From the NCBI GenBank assembly GCA_020831525.1, contig JAFIGH010000045.1, positions 1-38,773 of the forward strand: DNA of 38,773 nt, written 5' to 3'. The notes beneath the pieces were generated by a model. The model saw only the letters and a list, made by a program, of their open reading frames with translations, searched no databases and was not told where the DNA came from. This document shows positions 7,970 through 16,655 of the stretch, in pieces; the first letter of the stretch is position 1; each line of letters starts with the position of its first letter. Made by a program: the position numbers and the translations under genes. The stretch comes from Opitutales bacterium (GTDB lineage Bacteria > Verrucomicrobiota > Verrucomicrobiia > Opitutales > Oceanipulchritudinaceae).

Positions 7970-9175
7970 TCAAAACCGATAATCAAGACGCGCGGAGGCA
8001 ATGGTCCGCGTGAACTCACGAGCGGCCACAGCGGGTCCGTCGCGGTCGTCTCGCCCCTCCTCACGGACAAGGTCGAGATTGAGCCGGAGGTTTTCGCCCA
8101 AATCACGTGCCCAGCCTATACCGGCGGAGTAGATCCAGTCCTTCACAAGACTGCCGTCGTATACGAGACCGCGCGCGCCGCCGTGCACCCGGAGTTGTGA
8201 ACCGTCGTCCCACTGCCGGGTGTAGGCGGCTCCGAACGAGCGCACCTCCGAGCTGAGCAGCCCCGTGCTGGCGACGGCTTTGGACATCGAAGCATTGGCG
8301 GTGACTGTATCCTGATCACTGATACGGAGGCGGGCACGCACGTTGACATACCATGCATCGATGGCCGACGGCCCGACAGAGGCTGGATCGTCGTAGCGGT
8401 GAAAGGAAGGACCGGCCTCGGCGTCGAGGGTGAGCGCTTCCGTCGGCGTGCCGGAAAACCCGAGGAACAGGCGGTGGTATTTGTTGGACCGCGTCGTCGG
8501 CCGCCCGCCTTGGTCGCCCTGGTGCTGCCGCCCGCGGTGCCAGCCGACATAGATCTCGCCGCTTTCCAACTCCCGCCCGAGGTCCAGTCCACCCTGCAAA
8601 TCGAACCGGTTGGTCCAGTTGTCATAGCCGGGGACGCCGGTGCGCACGCGCGAATCGAGGTCGAAATACACAAGCGACGCCGAAGGCCGGACAAAGAAAT
8701 CGCCCCGGCGCACCGTACCCTCCACCCGTGTGCGGTTTTGCCACTGGTCGCGGCGTTCGCGCACAAGAGTTGTCGCCCACGCGTTGCGACCGTCGGCAAA
8801 AAGGACTGCGTCGCGCGGCCCCTGCACCCGCGTCGTCGCCGACTGGAGGAGGAACCGCCCGGCCTCGGCATAGCGGAGCGTCACTGTATGGCGGGCGTGG
8901 TCTTCCCCGTTCTCATCCAGAAAAAAGGCCGCCTCGCCCGCGTAGGTGAGCGAGAAGTGCGCGCTCGGTCTCCATTCGACCGTTGGATGCAATCCGAATG
9001 TCCATGAGCCGCGTTTACCCAGTTCACCGACATCCACGCGATAGACATTCGAATCGTAGCCCCCCTCCACCCCCGCGCGCACCGATACCGAGTCGGCGAC
9101 GGCATGAGCGGCGGAGGCCGCAAGCGCCAAGATGCACGCCCCCAGCGTGCCAACGAAAATAGACTTCTTCCTCAT
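7970..9175 (-). CDS. Outer-membrane beta-barrel protein
   Basis: 401 residues. The ATG at 9175 gives a clean signal peptide (MRKKSIFVGTLGACILALAA, then SAAHA as the likely cleavage site). The mature part is a chain of alternating amphipathic strands (VSVRAGVEGGYDSNVYR, FSLTYAGEAAFF, NLRLNLDLVREEG) and ends in DYRF, a terminal aromatic residue typical of BAM-inserted barrels. The N-terminal GYDSNVYR resembles the opening of TonB-independent barrel families seen next to exopolysaccharide genes, but I cannot name a family. Sequence upstream of 9175 lacks stops in frame to a TTG at 9238, but the encoded extension is not signal-like. It lies upstream of the pectate-lyase fusion on the same strand, with a 250-base gap and a candidate terminator between them. 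Confidence 0.8.
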   Translation of the reverse strand: MRKKSIFVGTLGACILALAASAAHAVADSVSVRAGVEGGYDSNVYRVDVGELGKRGSWTFGLHPTVEWRPSAHFSLTYAGEAAFFLDENGEDHARHTVTLRYAEAGRFLLQSATTRVQGPRDAVLFADGRNAWATTLVRERRDQWQNRTRVEGTVRRGDFFVRPSASLVYFDLDSRVRTGVPGYDNWTNRFDLQGGLDLGRELESGEIYVGWHRGRQHQGDQGGRPTTRSNKYHRLFLGFSGTPTEALTLDAEAGPSFHRYDDPASVGPSAIDAWYVNVRARLRISDQDTVTANASMSKAVASTGLLSSEVRSFGAAYTRQWDDGSQLRVHGGARGLVYDGSLVKDWIYSAGIGWARDLGENLRLNLDLVREEGRDDRDGPAVAAREFTRTIASARLDYRF

Positions 9176-9425
9176 TCGACGCGCCAGCGTTCGCCTGAAG
9201 GGCAAGGGGATCAAGTCCCATCCCGGAGCACCCGACAATGAGCGACGCCCTAATGATGCTCAAAAGCGCAGGTGATAATCTTACGAATCCGAGCGCGGAG
9301 AACCCGTGTTACGGTACTGTCCCGGTGCACCGCCTCTCTTCGGCTTCCGATTTTACGCTTGTTTCCATCGCGCCGCGGGCATCGAATCCCGCGTTCCGAC
9401 ATGGCCGTCCGCGGCCGCCGACGTT

Positions 9426-11027
9426 ATGAACCGAAAAACGCTCATCGCCCTTGTCCTTGCTGTAGCGGGATTCATCACCGCCCTGCTGCTGCCCGTTGCC
9501 GACCTGTCGACGGCGGGCCAGATCACGCTCGGGATCTTTCTCTTCGCCGCCGTCTTCTGGGTCCTCGAACCGATCCCGATCTACGCGACGTCGCTCCTCG
9601 TGATCCTCCTCCAGGTGCTCCTCCTCAGCGCGCAGGGTCCGCTCGCACAATATACCGCGCCCGCGACAGTCCAGCCCGTGCGCGTTGAGGCAAACGTGTG
9701 GGAAATCCCGGCAACCGCGCTAACGGACGACGGGAGCGTGCGGGTCCGCCGCAACGGGCGTTTCCAGGCGGTCGCAGTGGACGTGCGCGAGACTGCGGCG
9801 GACACCGTGGCCGTCCGCTCCGCCGAACTCACCGAAGACAGCGCCCTCGCACGGCGCGCCCGCCACTGGCAGGCCGAGTTCAGCCCGCCTTCCTACACCA
9901 TCTTTCTCAACACACTTGCGAGCCCGATCATCATTCTCTTTCTCGGCGGCTTCGTCATGGCCGCGGGCGCCTCCAAATACAGAGTCGACCGCAACCTCAT
10001 CCGGATCATCCTCCGGCCCTTCGGCACGCGGCCCGCGAGCATTATGATCGGGATGATGGTCATCACGGCCCTGCTCTCGGCCTTCATGAGCAACACCGCC
10101 ACGACCGCCATGATGATGGCTGTGGTCCTGCCGATTATCGGTGCCGCGCCCGAGGGCGACCGCTTCCGCATCGGCGTCGCGCTGTGCATTCCCTTCGCCG
10201 CCAACCTCGGCGGCATCGCCACGCCCATCGGCACACCGCCCAACGCCATCGCCCTCGGCGCGCTCGCCCAGCAGGGCGTGAACATTCCCTTTACGACATG
10301 GATGGGCCTCACTGTGCCGCTCGTGGTGCTCATGCTCGTCTTCGTATGGTTTCTCCTCCTGCGGGTTTTCCCGAGCGGCGAAAAGAATCTCGCCCTCGAA
10401 CTGACGGGCACCTTCGAGACCTCTCCCAAAGCATGGGCTCTCTACATTGTCGCCGGCGGAACCATTCTTCTCTGGGTCACCGAAGCCCTGCACGGACTCT
10501 CCAGTAGCCTCGTCGCACTCATACCGGTGGCCCTGCTCACCGCTTTCCAAGTGGTGGAAAAGAAAGAGGTGCGCAACCTTCCATGGGAGGTCCTCTGGCT
10601 CATGGCAGGCGGTCTCGCCCTCGGCGTGGCCATGCGGGAGACGGGTCTTGCCGAGTGGATGGTCGGCATTGTGCCATGGGGCGTTCTCGGCGCGGCGGGT
10701 GCCCTCGCCGTCTTCGGCATCGTCGCCATTCTTCTCTCCAACTTCATTTCCAATACGGTCGCGGCCACGCTCCTCATGCCGCTGGTCATGAGTTTCGTCG
10801 CCTCGGGCATGGCCGAGGGCTTTGCCCTGACCACCGCCGCGCTCACCGTCGCGGTGGGCACCAGCCTTGCCATGGCCCTGCCCGTCTCCACGCCGCCCAA
10901 CGCCATCGCCGTGAGCACGGGCCTGATCCGCACCCCCGATATGGTGAAGATGGGCGTCATCATCGGCACGGTCGGCTATGCCGCCGTCCTCGCCATGGCC
11001 TTCCTTTTCTGGAACCTCATTTTCTAG
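9426..11027 (+). CDS. DASS/SLC13-family carboxylate symporter
   Basis: 533 residues with about 11-12 membrane segments. It belongs to the divalent anion:Na+ symporter family, which imports di- and tricarboxylates or sulfate. Both hallmark SNT repeats are present (MSNTATTAMM near 222 and SNFISNTVAATLL), each followed by its partner loop (GGIATPIGTPPNAIALG near 262-278 and PVSTPPNAIAVS). The family signature WVLEPIPIYATSLL sits at 45-58. Residues about 75-157, between the first hairpin and the FLGGF segment, form a mostly polar insertion (VRVEANVWEIP, VRVRRNGRF) that ordinary DASS members lack. ATG at 9426 places the first hydrophobic segment correctly; an upstream TTG at 9306 adds 40 non-membrane residues. 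It is the first gene of an operon with a receiver protein 19 bases on and a histidine kinase, suggesting that the two-component pair senses or controls this transport. Confidence 0.9.
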   Translation: MNRKTLIALVLAVAGFITALLLPVADLSTAGQITLGIFLFAAVFWVLEPIPIYATSLLVILLQVLLLSAQGPLAQYTAPATVQPVRVEANVWEIPATALTDDGSVRVRRNGRFQAVAVDVRETAADTVAVRSAELTEDSALARRARHWQAEFSPPSYTIFLNTLASPIIILFLGGFVMAAGASKYRVDRNLIRIILRPFGTRPASIMIGMMVITALLSAFMSNTATTAMMMAVVLPIIGAAPEGDRFRIGVALCIPFAANLGGIATPIGTPPNAIALGALAQQGVNIPFTTWMGLTVPLVVLMLVFVWFLLLRVFPSGEKNLALELTGTFETSPKAWALYIVAGGTILLWVTEALHGLSSSLVALIPVALLTAFQVVEKKEVRNLPWEVLWLMAGGLALGVAMRETGLAEWMVGIVPWGVLGAAGALAVFGIVAILLSNFISNTVAATLLMPLVMSFVASGMAEGFALTTAALTVAVGTSLAMALPVSTPPNAIAVSTGLIRTPDMVKMGVIIGTVGYAAVLAMAFLFWNLIF

Positions 11028-11046
11028 CCCCGAACCACCCCGCACC

Positions 11047-11553
11047 ATGCCTGACATCCACATCCTCTGCATCGAAGACGAACCCGATGTGCTCGACGCC
11101 GTCCTGCGCGACCTCGCGCCCTTCGAAGAGAAGTTCACCCTCACCGGTGCGGCCGACGCCGCCGAAGCCCGCGAAATCCTCGAGGGCCTCGACCCGGAAA
11201 ACGATGCCGTCGGCCTCATCTTCTGCGATCACATCATGCCGGGCCAGCGCGGGATCGAACTCCTCATCGCCTTGAAAAAGGAGAATCTCCAGCCGCTGGA
11301 GTACACCCGCAAGGTCCTCTTCACCGGACAGGCCGACCACGCCGACACCATCCAGGCGATCAACGAAGCAGGCATCGACCACTACCTCGCGAAACCGTGG
11401 GAGGCCGACGAACTGCGCGGTCTTGCGCGCAAGCTCCTTACCGAGTTCGTCATCGCTGCCCGCATTCCCCCCCTGCCCTACATGGCGGTCCTCGACGGCG
11501 CGCGGCTCGCCGAGGTCATCCACGACCGCAACGACCTCAATGAAACCGGCTAA
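11047..11553 (+). CDS. Stand-alone response-regulator receiver protein
   Basis: 168 residues. A CheY-like receiver domain occupies about 1-135: acidic pair E10/D11 (CIEDEPD), phosphoacceptor D61 (FCDHIMPG), switch T93 (LFTGQAD) and K116 (YLAKPWE). The remaining ~33 residues contain no DNA-binding, GGDEF or HD-GYP domain, so it probably acts through protein contact. It starts 19 bases after the transporter stop and its last 14 bases overlap the start of the histidine kinase, so the pair is almost certainly translated together. ATG at 11047 is immediately before the first receiver strand; the in-frame upstream extension runs into the transporter gene. Confidence 0.92.
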   Translation: MPDIHILCIEDEPDVLDAVLRDLAPFEEKFTLTGAADAAEAREILEGLDPENDAVGLIFCDHIMPGQRGIELLIALKKENLQPLEYTRKVLFTGQADHADTIQAINEAGIDHYLAKPWEADELRGLARKLLTEFVIAARIPPLPYMAVLDGARLAEVIHDRNDLNETG

Positions 11554-13003
11554 GGACTTTCCGGAAAAGTCCGGCAGCCGCACTCCAGGCCGCGAAAGCC
11601 TCGTCGCGGCCATCGAAAACATCTGCGCAAGCGCCGGGCTGACGAAACAACACATCCACAGGTTCACCTCCGGCGAAGTCATCCTTGGCGAGGGCACCCG
11701 CGGCGGAAAGATCGGCCTCATCCTCGGCGGCACCGCCTCGCTCGTGAAACGCACCGAAGAGGGCGAAACCGTGCATGTCGACACCGTGGGCCGCGGCGAA
11801 ATCATCGGTTTGCTCTCCTACTTCGCCCGCGAAATCAATTTCGTCAGCGTGCATGCCGCCGACGACACCCGTGTTTTTCTCGTCGACTGGGACACTTTCG
11901 ATACACTGCAGGAGGAACATCCCGAACTGGCCGAACCGCTCGGGCACCTTATGCGCGACACGCTCATGGGCCGCTACCGCCGTCTCGTGCGCATCCACCT
12001 CGACGTCGCCCGGCTCAACCAGGAACTCGCCGCCGAGCGCTCCGAACTGCGCGAGACCATCGAGGAACTCGGGCACACCCGCAGCCGTCTCGTTAATCAG
12101 GAAAAACTCGCCATGCTCGGCAAAATCGTCGCCGGTCTCGCGCACGAGTTGAACAACCCCGTCTCCGCCATCGCGCGCAACACCGACTACCTCGCCGAGA
12201 TCCTCCAGCGCCTCGTCGGTCTCGACCCCGGCGATCCCCGCACCCGCTGGTGGGCGCACGGCGGCGACAACCGCACCCTCGACACCCGCGCGCAGCGCGC
12301 CCGCGCCGCCGAGCTGGGCAATCGTTTCCCGAAGGTCTCGCGCAACACCCTGCGGCGCCTCGCCGCCGTCCCCGCCGACCTCGTCGACAACCTCGACGCC
12401 TCGCCCGCCACCGACGACGGCTGGGAAGACTGGCTGCTCCCCTTCGAGGCGGGCCGTTTCCTCCACACTCTGCGCTCCGCTTCCACCCGCATCGCCCGCC
12501 TCGTGCGCAGCCTCAAAAACTACGCCCGCCCCGGACACGAAGCCCTCGAATCCGTCGACGTCGCCACGGGACTGCGCGACACGCTTCTCATTCTCGCCCA
12601 CCACTTCAAGGGGCTCGAAGTCGTCGCCGACATCGGCGAGCTTCCCTACGTCCGCGGCAACGCCGGCGAACTCAACCAAGTCTGGACCAACCTCCTCGTC
12701 AATGCCAGCGAGGCCATGGGCGACAACGGCACCCTTACCCTCCGCGCCGCACACACCGACGGCGAAGTGCGCGTCACTATCGAAGACACCGGCCCCGGCC
12801 TCCCGCAGGAAAAAGTGGATACCATCTTCGAGCCTCACTACACCACGAAAGCCCAGGGCGGCCAGTTCGGCCTCGGCCTAGGCCTCTCCATCGCCCGCGA
12901 GATCGTCCACAAACACGGCGGCACCATCCGCGCCGAAAACCGCCCCGAAGGCGGCGCCCGCTTCACCGTCACGCTCCCGGCGGAAAACGGACGACGCGGG
13001 TAG
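11540..13003 (+). CDS. Cytoplasmic histidine kinase with N-terminal cyclic-nucleotide-binding-type domain
   Basis: 487 residues, no membrane segment. Residues about 30-145 are a cNMP-binding/Crp-type beta-roll (FTSGEVILGEG, GRGEIIGLLSYF). A predicted coiled coil (about 152-190) leads to the H-box GLAHELNNPVSAI with phosphoacceptor H202. About 100 residues (TRWWAHGGDNRTLDTRAQ and onward, many acidic and basic) separate the first dimerisation helix from the second (STRIARLVRSLKNYAR), much longer than a usual hairpin. The ATPase core follows: N-box ELNQVWTNLLVNASEAM, G1 EDTGPGLP, F-box IFEPHYTTK, G2 GLGLGLSIAREIV. The ATG at 11540 overlaps the receiver gene by 14 bases. It probably phosphorylates that receiver. 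The ligand of the beta-roll is unknown; some such domains bind no nucleotide. Confidence 0.92.
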   Translation: MKPAKDFPEKSGSRTPGRESLVAAIENICASAGLTKQHIHRFTSGEVILGEGTRGGKIGLILGGTASLVKRTEEGETVHVDTVGRGEIIGLLSYFAREINFVSVHAADDTRVFLVDWDTFDTLQEEHPELAEPLGHLMRDTLMGRYRRLVRIHLDVARLNQELAAERSELRETIEELGHTRSRLVNQEKLAMLGKIVAGLAHELNNPVSAIARNTDYLAEILQRLVGLDPGDPRTRWWAHGGDNRTLDTRAQRARAAELGNRFPKVSRNTLRRLAAVPADLVDNLDASPATDDGWEDWLLPFEAGRFLHTLRSASTRIARLVRSLKNYARPGHEALESVDVATGLRDTLLILAHHFKGLEVVADIGELPYVRGNAGELNQVWTNLLVNASEAMGDNGTLTLRAAHTDGEVRVTIEDTGPGLPQEKVDTIFEPHYTTKAQGGQFGLGLGLSIAREIVHKHGGTIRAENRPEGGARFTVTLPAENGRRG

Positions 13004-13054
13004 CCCGGCGGGATTGCGATTTTCCGTGACTATTTTTCGGCCTTCGCCTACCGC

Positions 13055-16000
13055 ATGGGCATGCGTTTTCTCTGTCTACTGTCACTCTTCACTGGATTCG
13101 TTGCCACCGGGAGCCTCTCCGCAAATCCGTGGACCCATGCGCTCGCGTTCAACGAGGCCCCGTATTTTGTCCCTGCGGAACCTTTGGACGGCGAGGGACG
13201 CTTCCACATCGCATGGGCGAAGTTCACGGTGCTACCCGCGGTACATCCGGAGGATGAAACGCGGGTCTACTTTCAGGACAGCCGCCAATATCCGTTTCAC
13301 TTCGATTTCGCCCGTGACCACATTCCGGAATTCACGGGAATCTCCCGCGCCGAGTTCGATGCGCAAACACTATACAATACGGGCCGCCGCGCGCTATCCG
13401 GCGCGGTGTTGGCCATTCTTGAGTATTCGGGAGGACCGACAGGGCTTGTTCCGGTGGCCGCCGGAATTCAGTTTGTATCTCAAGATCCATTGGACCGCGA
13501 GTTCGTCGCGAACAGTTTCTACACAGTTCTCTCCGCTTTCGACGACCCCGACAGTATTCCCAGCTACTATTTTCCGACCTTTGAACAGACGGAAGCCGCC
13601 CGGAACGACGGCGAATGGCTGCGCGAACAAGGCATCGAAACAGCCTCGATCCAGCGGTGGTCCAGTCCCGAGGCGGTATACGCCGCAGGGTGGGCCATCG
13701 GCCGTCTCGTCGAAGTTGCCGCAGCGGAAATTCGCGCTGCCTACGCGGACGGCAGTCTGCGCCCTTCCGATGTTCTGCTTACCGACCGGATTCCGGCGGA
13801 AATTCCTTTCGTGGCAGGAGTGATCACCCGGTATCCGGCGACTCCCAATTCCCATGTCGCTCTCCTCGCGCGGTCGTGGAGCATCCCCTTCGTTCATATC
13901 GGCACGGATAGATTCGCCATGAACAGCCTCATCGGAACCGACGTCGCCTTGTCAGCCGTCGAGCCGCAGCGTCCGAGAATCAACCTACGTCCGCTCGATC
14001 CAGACATGGATCCGGCCCTGCTCGAAGAAATCCTCGCCCTCAAAGCACCCCCCGACCTCCGGCTTCCCCCGATGCGGGAAGCGGGAACACTGTGGGTACA
14101 CGTGGACGGAGCCCGCCCCGCTGACATAGACACGATTGGCGGGAAGGCGGCGAATTTCGGCCTGCTGCGGGAGGCGATTCCCGACAACGCCCCCCTCGCC
14201 ATTGCCGTTACATTCGACCTCTGGAAGCAGTTCATGGCGCAACCACTGCCCGGCCGCGGACATTCCCTTGCCGACGAAATCTCGGCACGCCTCGCACCCT
14301 TCGACTCATATCCGCCTGATTTCGCCGCGCTGAACAGCGAACTCGCCTCCATCCGGCGGATGATCCGCAGTGACACCGCCTTTACCGCCGCTCAACAAGA
14401 GGAAATACTCGAGGTGCTCGGCGCGCATTTCGAAGCCCACCGCCGGATCCGCTTCCGCAGCTCGACCAACATGGAAGACAGCGATCACTTCGCAGGCGCG
14501 GGCCTTTACGACAGCTACAGCGGCTGCCTCCTCGACGACCTCGTCCCCCGTACGACCGGTCCCTCCTTTTGCAATCCCGACCGCCCTTCGCAGCAAGGTG
14601 TCTTCCGTGCCATCCGCCGTGTCTTCGCCAGTTTCTACAACGAAAACGCGGCGACGGAGCGCCTGCGCCACGGGATTGACCCGGAATCCGTCGGCATGGC
14701 CGTGCTTGTCCACCACTCCTTTCCCGATGAGATTGAGTTGGCCAACGGGGTAGCGGTGATTGAACCCCGATACGAAGGAGAAACCGTCAGTTCGCTCCGC
14801 TTCACCTTCGTCACACAGAAAGGAGCGGAACCGGTGACCAACCCCACCGGTGATGCCGTCGCAGAAGTTGTTCATACGACGGCTTGGGGCGACCACGACC
14901 CGACCTCCTATCACTTCACACAGCACTCCAACCTTCTTCTCCTCGGCGATTCGAGCGTTATGGAGAGGAACCACGACTACCGCGAGCTTGCAGGCTTGCT
15001 GCGTGCGGTGCGCAGGGCGTTCGTCGAAGCACGTCCCGAACTGAGGGAGCGCCCGCTTGAATTTGAATTCAAAAAGCTGAGTCCCGACGGATCCCTTATC
15101 GTCAAACAGGTGCGCCCGCTCTCCCTCCCGCCGTCGCCGCCGGATGTCCGCTACCTCTTCGCCGGTTCAGTGGAACTCGTCCCCTTTCAAGGCGAAGCGT
15201 CCACCGTCTCCGCAATCCACAGGGCGAAAAGCCGGTGGAATCTCGCACTACCGTCGCAGCGTCTTGAGGCGGAGAAAAGCGGGGAGGCCCGCTTCACCTC
15301 CGTCCGCTACGAGCGGAAAGCCGGCTCGGGCATCCAGACATGGACGACTCCGCTGGAAACATGGCCGGGATACCGCGCCTCCGTAGAAACCCCCGCCCCC
15401 TTCGGCAACGACCGGATCCTGAGGCATTCATGGAACGAAACGGTCGCCGACCTTTCCGCCACGCGCACTCTCGCGGTTACCGTGCCAAGGCGCACCGAGA
15501 TCCCGTGGCTCTATCCGGACGAGTTGACCTTCGAACTCCTCACGGACTATCCGCGCCACCCGGCACCGTGGATACAACACCTACGATGGGATCCCGGCAG
15601 CGATCTCACACAACCGGTCACAGAGCGCGTTCTACTTGTGCGGACGCCGCGTCCGGCAGGCCCCGAAGAAGGGGACCTTGCCCGGCATCGCATGGTTCAG
15701 TATGCCGGAGTCACTGTCGACTCCCGCTTCTACTGGCCGCCCAACCCGTTGGGTTTTGCCAACTACACGGCTCCGCTCGTGGCATGGGAAACAACGCGCA
15801 TCACCGGACTCACGCAGCAACCCTTCGAAGTCACCGCGCCGTTTGCCCAGACCTACCGTCCGAATCACCACAATATCGGCGAGCGCTTCATTTTCGAGCC
15901 GCGGCTCGATCCGGCAGTTGGCCCCGAGGTCATTGCCGAATTGGAAGCACAGGGTATCGCCGCACTCTACGTCCGCTACAACAGCGGGGGCACAGGAATC

Positions 16001-16354
16001 CAATTCATCAATGAAAGCGGTGCGTTGACCGACCCGGTCGAAGCCTACTTCGGGCCGGTGGACTACCCGCTCTTTAGTGAATCTACGGAGTCGGAGTGGC
16101 TCGGACGATTCTTCCCGGCAGCGTTTCCCTTTGTAAAGCATTCGAGCATGGGCTGGTTCTACGTGTGCGGGGGCACTCCGGACGGATTGTGGCTCACCAA
16201 GGTGCCTTCCTCGGGGGGATGGCTCTGGACGAACGCGGACCTCTATCCATTCTTCTTCTCCGCGGACGAAAACGCATGGCTCTACCACTGGCCCGCTGAG
16301 AGCAACCCCGGCTGGTGGTACAGCTACCCCCGGCAGCGCTGGACGCAGGATTGA
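13055..16354 (+). CDS. Secreted PEP-utiliser/PPDK-type ATP-grasp protein, domain order rearranged
   Basis: 1099 residues with a Sec signal peptide (FLCLLSLFTGFVATGSLSA). After an uncharacterised region, residues about 240-285 resemble the swivelling phosphohistidine domain of PEP-utilising enzymes (PATPNSHVALLARSWSIPFV; candidate phospho-His H267). Residues about 345-690 are a pyruvate,phosphate dikinase N-terminal (ATP-grasp) domain: IGGKAANFGLL near 361, FRSSTNMEDSDHFAGAGLYD near 468 and KQVRPL near 683. In classical PPDK, PEP synthase and rifampin phosphotransferase the His domain follows the ATP-grasp; here it precedes it. The last ~400 residues have no assignment and end in a tryptophan/tyrosine-rich module (GWLWTNADLYPFFF, WLYHW, WWYSY) of a style I associate with Verrucomicrobiota surface proteins. 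The substrate is unknown, and export implies little ATP. ATG at 13061 is an alternative start. It lies 51 bases after the kinase gene and may belong to the same transcript. Confidence 0.85.
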   Translation: MGMRFLCLLSLFTGFVATGSLSANPWTHALAFNEAPYFVPAEPLDGEGRFHIAWAKFTVLPAVHPEDETRVYFQDSRQYPFHFDFARDHIPEFTGISRAEFDAQTLYNTGRRALSGAVLAILEYSGGPTGLVPVAAGIQFVSQDPLDREFVANSFYTVLSAFDDPDSIPSYYFPTFEQTEAARNDGEWLREQGIETASIQRWSSPEAVYAAGWAIGRLVEVAAAEIRAAYADGSLRPSDVLLTDRIPAEIPFVAGVITRYPATPNSHVALLARSWSIPFVHIGTDRFAMNSLIGTDVALSAVEPQRPRINLRPLDPDMDPALLEEILALKAPPDLRLPPMREAGTLWVHVDGARPADIDTIGGKAANFGLLREAIPDNAPLAIAVTFDLWKQFMAQPLPGRGHSLADEISARLAPFDSYPPDFAALNSELASIRRMIRSDTAFTAAQQEEILEVLGAHFEAHRRIRFRSSTNMEDSDHFAGAGLYDSYSGCLLDDLVPRTTGPSFCNPDRPSQQGVFRAIRRVFASFYNENAATERLRHGIDPESVGMAVLVHHSFPDEIELANGVAVIEPRYEGETVSSLRFTFVTQKGAEPVTNPTGDAVAEVVHTTAWGDHDPTSYHFTQHSNLLLLGDSSVMERNHDYRELAGLLRAVRRAFVEARPELRERPLEFEFKKLSPDGSLIVKQVRPLSLPPSPPDVRYLFAGSVELVPFQGEASTVSAIHRAKSRWNLALPSQRLEAEKSGEARFTSVRYERKAGSGIQTWTTPLETWPGYRASVETPAPFGNDRILRHSWNETVADLSATRTLAVTVPRRTEIPWLYPDELTFELLTDYPRHPAPWIQHLRWDPGSDLTQPVTERVLLVRTPRPAGPEEGDLARHRMVQYAGVTVDSRFYWPPNPLGFANYTAPLVAWETTRITGLTQQPFEVTAPFAQTYRPNHHNIGERFIFEPRLDPAVGPEVIAELEAQGIAALYVRYNSGGTGIQFINESGALTDPVEAYFGPVDYPLFSESTESEWLGRFFPAAFPFVKHSSMGWFYVCGGTPDGLWLTKVPSSGGWLWTNADLYPFFFSADENAWLYHWPAESNPGWWYSYPRQRWTQD

Positions 16355-16364
16355 CGGCAGCCTC

Positions 16365-16655
16365 TCACTTCCGTCTGCGTCTTTCGGCGGCCCTGTAAAC
16401 GGCGTGGTTTTCCCGCCTGCCCACAGCAATCACGTAGACGGTGACTTCCTCCTTCCGGACCTCGTAAACCATGCGGTAGCCCGAGCTGCGTAGCTTGATC
16501 TTGTAGTAGTCGCTTTGACCGCGGAGCCGGTCCGCGGGAACCACTGGATCCAGCAACCTCTCCCGGAGCTTCTTCTTGAACTGAATCCGGACCGTTTCGC
16601 CCAGTTTGTTCCACTCCTTCAGGGCGGACGGCAGAAACTTCAAGTTATAGCTCAT
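16365..16655 (-). CDS. relE: RelE-family mRNA interferase toxin
   Basis: 96 residues, the usual RelE length. RelE cuts mRNA codons in the ribosomal A site. The catalytic residues of E. coli RelE all appear at the same numbering: K52 and K54 (YKIKLRSSGYR), R61, R81 and Y87 (VGRRENHAVY). The N-terminus (FLPSALKEWNKLGETVR) is also close to the enterobacterial protein. ATG at 16655 overlaps the antitoxin stop by 11 bases; a TTG one codon upstream is possible. The gene ends 10 bases from the convergent secreted-protein gene, with no terminator visible between. Confidence 0.93.
   Translation of the reverse strand: MSYNLKFLPSALKEWNKLGETVRIQFKKKLRERLLDPVVPADRLRGQSDYYKIKLRSSGYRMVYEVRKEEVTVYVIAVGRRENHAVYRAAERRRRK

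Noticed and set aside
7799-8200. Plus-strand frame starting in the gap after 7747
   Set aside because: Most of it lies antisense to the beta-barrel gene and its product is arginine-rich with no domain.
9720-11219. Antisense open frame of 499 codons over the transporter
   Set aside because: Its product is rich in His, Gly, Asp and Glu, mirroring the hydrophobic codons of the transporter; no motif and no start context.
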